Source: Phytophthora sp. 'mugwort' (Eukaryota; Oomycota; Peronosporomycetes; Peronosporales; Peronosporaceae). Taken from it: DNA of 64,000 nt. Shown piece by piece: positions 58,501 to 64,000 of the stretch; the first letter of the stretch is position 1, and the number at the start of each line of letters is the position of its first letter. The translations under genes and the position numbers were made by a program. Location: contig JAUCEF010000005.1 in the NCBI GenBank assembly GCA_033558025.1, forward strand, positions 3,348,001 through 3,412,000, written 5' to 3'. The notes under the pieces were generated by a model. That model was given only the letters and a program-made list of their open reading frames with translations, was not told the origin of the DNA and ran no database searches.

Positions 58501-61500
58501 TCGTTCCTCTCCTCAAGGTTTCAGAAGAGAACTTTGAGCTTCTTGAAACTCATCAAATTGATGTACAAGGAATGAGTGCGTCACCGTATCAGTCTGAGTT
58601 TGAGCCTCGCGTTGCGAAACTTCAGATCGGGTTAGCGTCAATCAATGAAGTCGTTCTGTTACTGGGTGATATCCAGCGATCATGGAGCTACCTGGAGCCA
58701 CTATTCATTCAGTCCGAAGAAGTGAAGAAACAGTTGCCCGAGTTAACGTCCGACTTCGAAGATATTGATCGCGAAGTCCGCCAAATCTTGCAGACGGCCT
58801 GGCGAACGCTTAACGTGCAGCAAGCCTGCACGGAACCCGGTCTCATCAAGCGACTCGAAGTGATTGTGGAAAAACTCGAGCTATGCAAGCACCGCCTTAA
58901 AGAATTCCTCGACGGACGGCGCCGCCAATTCCCGCGATTTTACTTCATGTCCGAAGCCGACTTGCTTGATATTCTGTCGAATGGATCTCACCCTGATCGT
59001 ATCATGCCTCACTGCTCGAAAATCTATCTCGCAACCAAGACTTTAACCCTCGTGGACCGTGGACCGGGCGAACGGCCAGTGGCTACGTCTTTCGTCGCTG
59101 GTGTCGGGCATGAAATTGTCGACTTCTTTGACCCCCCCGTGCTCGAGGGAGAGGCTGAGATTTATCTCGAAACGATCATGCGTGCTATGAGACTGACGCT
59201 GTTCAAGCATATTGAACGCTCGCTTGTAGCTTACACGGAGATGCCGCGGGTGGAGTGGATTAACTTTAAAGATGACACCAACAAACCCATGGACGCAGCT
59301 CAGATCATTCTGCTTGCTGCAGGAGTGCATTATGTTCAAGAAGTGGAGCGTGCTTTTCGTAACATCCATGCAGGTGAGAAAGATGCCTTGATAAACTACA
59401 ACAAGATGCAGGAGAAGCAGCTCGAAGACTTGATCAAGCTCACGCAAAGTCACATTTCGTATGCCGAACGACAGCGAGTCATGGTGTTGATTACGATGGA
59501 CGCCCATGGTCGAGATATCGTGGCAAACATGATCCGCGCTGGCGTGGACGAGGCGACGCATTTCCAGTGGCAATCTCAACTCAAACACTACTTTTCACCA
59601 GCAACAGGTAGTTTCCTCAAGCGAGATAGCACCTTCCGTGCAGCAAACAACGCTCGAGCTCAGATCCTCATCTGTGACGCTGGTATTCCGTACGACTACG
59701 AGTATCTCGGGAATGGGCCTCGACTTGTGATTACTCCACTCACGGATCGAATTTACGTGACAGCAACACAAGCGCTTAACTTGCAGATGGGATGTGCTCC
59801 TGCTGGACCCGCTGGTACCGGGAAAACAGAAACGACCAAAGATTTGGCGAATGCTCTGGGAAAAGTATGTTACGTGTTCAACTGCTCACCCGAAATGGAT
59901 TTCAAGAGTCTTGGAAACATTTTCAAAGGTCTTGCATCGTCCGGTTCATGGGGCTGCTTCGACGAGTTCAATCGCCTGGTACCAGAGGTGCTATCGGTCT
60001 GTTCTGTTCAATTCAAGGCCGTGTGCGATGCATGCAAAGCTGATGATGAGAGATTTATCCTAGAAAATGATGAAGTGATGCTAGACCCGACTGTTGGAGC
60101 CTTTATTACGATGAACCCCGGGTATCTCGGACGCTCTGAGCTGCCCGAAGGTCTCAAGGCATTATTCCGCCCCATGACTGTCATGGTGCCTGATCTCGTG
60201 CTCATTTGCGAGAACATGTTGATGGCCGAAGGATTTACCCAGGCGAAGATTCTGGCGTCGAAATTCTACGGTTTGTACTCGTTACTTGGACAGCTTCTAT
60301 CCAAGCAGCTACACTACGATTGGGGGCTTCGAGCAGTGAAGAGCGTCTTGTGTGTCGCTGGCGCATTCAAACGGGCCGAGCCAGACATTCCAGAGACCGA
60401 TTTACTCATGCGTGCACTGCGAGACTTTAACATCCCGAAGATTGTTGCAGAGGATATGGTCGTGTTCTTTGGTCTCCTTGGTGATCTTTTCCCACGTGAT
60501 AGTCCGAATGTGGACGTCCGGAACGACCCTCCCCGTAAGCGTGACATGGAGCTGGAATCCATGGTGCAAGGCGCTTCCGAAGCCATTGGAAACACCCCTC
60601 GTCCCGAATTCATGCTGAAGGTTGTCCAGTTATCCGAGCTGCTCGCAATTCGACACTGTGTGTTCGTGATGGGGCCACCTGCTTCGGGCAAAACGGAGAC
60701 ATGGAAGACGTTGAAGAAAGCTCGCGAGATCATGGGCACGCCCATGGAAGTCCAAGATTTGAATCCAAAGTCAGTCAGTACGAACGAACTTTACGGCTAT
60801 ATTGTCCTCAAGACGAGGGAATGGAAAGATGGTTTGCTGTCACGTATCACGCGTGATCTCGGTTCACGACGTCGTGACAATGGGGAAGAAGATAATAATC
60901 CGAAGTGGATTATTCTAGACGGAGACCTCGACGCGAACTGGATCGAGTCAATGAACTCAGTCATGGACGATAACAGGATGCTCACTCTGGCTTCGAACGA
61001 GCGTATTCCACTCAAAGTCCACATGCGAATGATCTTTGAGATCCGTGATCTCATGTATGCTACGCCCGCAACGGTCTCACGTGCTGGTATTCTGTACATT
61101 TCAACCTCAGAGGGCTACCAATGGCGCTGTTTGATTGACAGTTGGCTTGATCGCCACTGTCAACAGCCTGTCGACCACCGTTTGAGAAGTCTCGTGTTCA
61201 GTTCCGACATACGCGCCAAGTTCCAGGGGCTTTTTGATCAGTATATTGAGACGACGCTGAGATTTTTCCGCAAGAAACTTGTCCCTGTTGTCCCTGTGGA
61301 GGAAACAACGCTAGTGACCAACTTGTTGAACATGATTGACTGCCTCTTGACCCCGCAAGTCTTAGAAGACTACACTGTGATGCAAAACACGTTTGTATTC
61401 TGCTGCGTCTGGTCTTTTGGCTCCATCCTTACGATGAGTGACGATGGAACGGACTATTCGGCCGAGTTTAGCAACTGGTGGAAGAATCAGTGGAAGGATG

Positions 61501-64000
61501 TCAAGCTCGTGGCTTCAGCGAGCAACACGGTGTTTGATTTCTGGCTAGACCCAGAGACATCCAAGTTTAATTCCTGGGCCAAGAGTCCTTATTTCTACAC
61601 AGAGACATACGTGTCTCCAAGTCCGATCAACCAGATTACGGTTCCTACCACAGAGACGGCATCGATTGCCTTTTGGCTCGAGAACCTCATCTCAAAGAAT
61701 GTACCAGTGATGGTGTGTGGACCCGCAGGTACGGGAAAGACGCAGAATATCATGGGAATGCTCAAAAAGCTGAGCAAGGACGAGGCCACGGCTGCTTTCC
61801 GCTATTGTACCATTAATTTTAACTTCTACACCACAAGTGCCATCTTGCAGCAGACAATGTTTGGCCAACTGGAGCGGAAAACTGGTATCAACCTTGGCCC
61901 ACCTGGCAAAGCAAGACTTATCTATTTTATGGATGATCTGAACCTTCCAGAAGTGGATCCGTATAACACCCAGAGTGCTATCTCTTTATTAAGACAAGTG
62001 ATGGAGTACAGACATTGGTTTGATCGTATCAAACTCCAGCCACAGAATATCTTGAACACACAAGTAGTATCCGGTATGAATCCCACAGCAGGTTCGTTCC
62101 TGATTGACCCACGGCTTCAACGTCATTTCTGTACCTTTGCTATGGGGATGCCGGAAGCTCCCAGTCTGGTCACAATTTACGAGACATTCTTGGGTGGGCA
62201 TTTATCGGGATTCGCTGATGATTTGAGCAACTCGCAGTTCTCGAATGCGCTGATCAAAGCAGCTTTGAGTTTACACGCCAGCGTTGTGGGCACATTCCGA
62301 AAGACAGCAGCAAATTTCCACTACGAGTTCAATGTTCGTCACTTGTCTAACGTTTTTCAAGGGCTCATCGCGTCCAAGAAGGATCGTTTCAATAATCAGG
62401 AGAAATTCGTGTTATTGTGGTTGCACGAAAGCGAACGTGTGTATGGCGACCGTCTTGTGTGTAAGGCAGATATCGAAAAATACAACCAACTCGTACAAAT
62501 GCAAGTGAAAAAGTCGTTCGCATCGTGCAATACGAGTCGATATTACGCCGTGGAAAACTCGTGGCCCCTTATTTTCTGCCACTTTACGAAAGATGGTGAC
62601 AGCGAGTACGACCAGATTATGGGCACAAACCTCGACGATCTCAAGATGAATCTTCAAGTCCAGCTACGTGAGTACAACAATAATGAAAACAACACGGCCA
62701 TGCAGTTGGATCTGTTTGATGATGCTGTTAAGCACGTGGCTCGGATTGTTCGTATTTTACGAAATGAGAGCGGTCATGCACTGCTTGTTGGTGTGGGAGG
62801 TAGTGGTAAACGGTCACTGGCACGTTTGGCTTCACATATTTGCGGCTATATTGTTCGTCAGATTACAATCAGCTCCAAGTACGGCGAGAATGAATTCAAA
62901 GAAGATCTGCGCAAGATGCACATGGCTGTAGTCGACATGTTGTCTCGAAATGAAGAAGATGGCGGCGTTGTGTTCATGCTCACGGATTCGCAGATCACTA
63001 ACGAGAAATTCCTCATTTACTTGAACGATCTGCTCGCGTCAGGCGAGATTCCAGATCTGTTTGCGATGGAAGATATGGATACGATTGTCAATTTACTGGC
63101 TCCTGTTGCTGGTAGCAAGGACCGGAAGGATGTCATCAAGTTCTTTCAAGCCGAGATTCGGAAGCGTCTTCACTTGTGTCTCTGCTTTTCCCCTGTCGGT
63201 GATGACTTCCGAAACCGTGCACGCAAGTTCCCGGCACTTGTGAACTGCACAGTTATCGATTGGTTCCAACCGTGGCCAAAGGAAGCTCTGCTCTCTGTCG
63301 GTCGTGAAAAACTAAAGGAGATTGGAGATTTACTTGGATCTGATGACTCACGCGCTGGTATCGAGAAGTTTATGCCCTTTTCGTTCCAGTCAGTGAATAT
63401 TTGTGCCGACCGGTTCTTCCAAGTCGAGCGTCGCCACGTGTACACGACGCCAAAGTCGTATCTCGAGCTGCTGCAGCTGTACAAGAAGATTCTGCGTAAG
63501 AAAGTGGAGGAATATGCTGCAGCCATTGATCGCTTGGAGAAAGGTTTGCAGAAACTCAAAGAAACGGGAGATACGGTGTCACGTCTTGAAGTGGAGCTCA
63601 AGGTCATTCTAGAGGCCGCTGAAGACAAGAAAGCAGTGGCGTCTGGGATCGCTGAGGCGGTGAACAAAGAGAAAGCCAACGTGGAAACAGAAAGCAAAAA
63701 AGCCGGTGATGAAGCTGCAAAGTGTGCCGTCATCCAGGCCGAAGTCACGGAGAAGCAGAGGTCGACACAGGAGGATCTCGCCAAGGCGGAGCCTGCTGTC
63801 GAACAAGCGATGGCTGCACTTGACTCGTTGAACAAGAAAGACTTGGGCGAGTGTAAAACCATGTCGAAGCCTCCTGCAGGAGTGGACGATGTCTTTTCCG
63901 CCACGATGGTGCTGCTAGCTGGCGTGCATCCGAACGTACAGGTCACTAAGACGGGCAAAGTGAAGGATGTCAAGTGGGATACAGCCAAGAAGCAGCTTCT
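55586..64000 (+). CDS. Axonemal outer-arm dynein alpha heavy chain, Kelch/IPT/filamin type (3' end outside window)
   Basis: Exon 1 is 55586-55811 and exon 2 runs from 55891 past the right edge. The intron is 79 nt in phase 1, and 2,778 residues lie in the window. The N-terminus has a Kelch propeller (about 45-345, repeats such as NIIIFGGFA and MYVFGGYGGNG), an IPT fold (355-440, SIEPKEGPITGNAKVKVTGF) and a filamin-like repeat (452-555). The dynein tail and linker follow. AAA1 has GPAGTGKTETTKD (residue ~1380) and GCFDEFNRL. AAA2 has GPPASGKTETWK (~1669), AAA3 GPAGTGKTQN (~2018) and AAA4 GVGGSGKRSL (~2377). The first stalk coiled coil starts near 2592. The N-terminal Kelch-IPT-filamin set is the hallmark of Chlamydomonas ODA11 alpha heavy chain. 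It drives flagellar beating in zoospores. The true start may lie in an upstream exon. Confidence 0.95.

Noticed and set aside
63170..63988. Minus-strand 272-codon frame
   Set aside because: It is antisense to the dynein AAA4 and stalk coding sequence; no motif.
1..64000. CRISPR arrays, tRNA or rRNA genes
   Set aside because: No regularly spaced repeats and no recognisable tRNA or rRNA core sequences were seen; tRNA absence is by eye only and a covariance search would be decisive.

Overview
The window looks like nuclear DNA of a zoospore-forming oomycete, most likely Phytophthora or a close relative. The evidence is short introns (about 60-130 bp) in otherwise intron-poor genes, a GH72 wall enzyme, a protein of Cys/His 'WRKY19-like' repeats (a type common in oomycetes), an axonemal outer-arm dynein heavy chain (so flagellated cells), an oomycete-style initiator sequence before one gene, and a repeat island between gene-dense flanks. 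The genus is inference; the eukaryotic flagellate nature is clear.

Layout. (1) 1-13333, minus strand: most of one giant gene. Six exons can be joined in frame to at least 4,308 residues: RCC1 propeller, SPRY, Kelch, a long helical middle, two further SPRY/lectin-like folds, a DOC-like domain, a ZZ finger, a second RCC1 propeller, and the first strand of an FHA-like domain at the window edge. (2) 13.5-30 kb: repeat-rich DNA. It holds a 433-bp foldback MITE, a dead PIF/Harbinger transposase, two degenerate Copia fragments on opposite strands, a dead piggyBac whose TTAA/CCCTT ends are still visible, a dead hAT, and several strong hairpins. (3) 30.8-33.3 kb: two single-copy convergent genes, one unrecognised and one RanBP2-type zinc finger protein. 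(4) 33.5-45.3 kb: more repeats. These are a 27-bp-arm palindrome, two broken hAT copies, a 4.9-kb Ty3/gypsy chromodomain element with 160-bp LTRs, and a dead pogo/Tigger transposase. (5) 45.7-64 kb, plus strand: a compact run of six genes, namely a Cys/His-repeat protein, a JmjC/cupin oxygenase, a tyrosine-aminotransferase-like enzyme with a decayed partial copy just behind it, a GH72 glucanosyltransferase with a membrane tail, the Obg-like ATPase OLA1, and a Kelch/IPT/filamin outer-arm dynein alpha heavy chain that runs off the right edge.

The genes do not form a pathway or operon. They are housekeeping, signalling, wall and flagellar genes separated by a graveyard of transposons. Every transposase I could recognise is broken by stops or frameshifts. 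Exon boundaries were assigned by reading splice signals, and in each multi-exon model the intron phases agree. Domain calls come from motif recognition by eye, not from a search.
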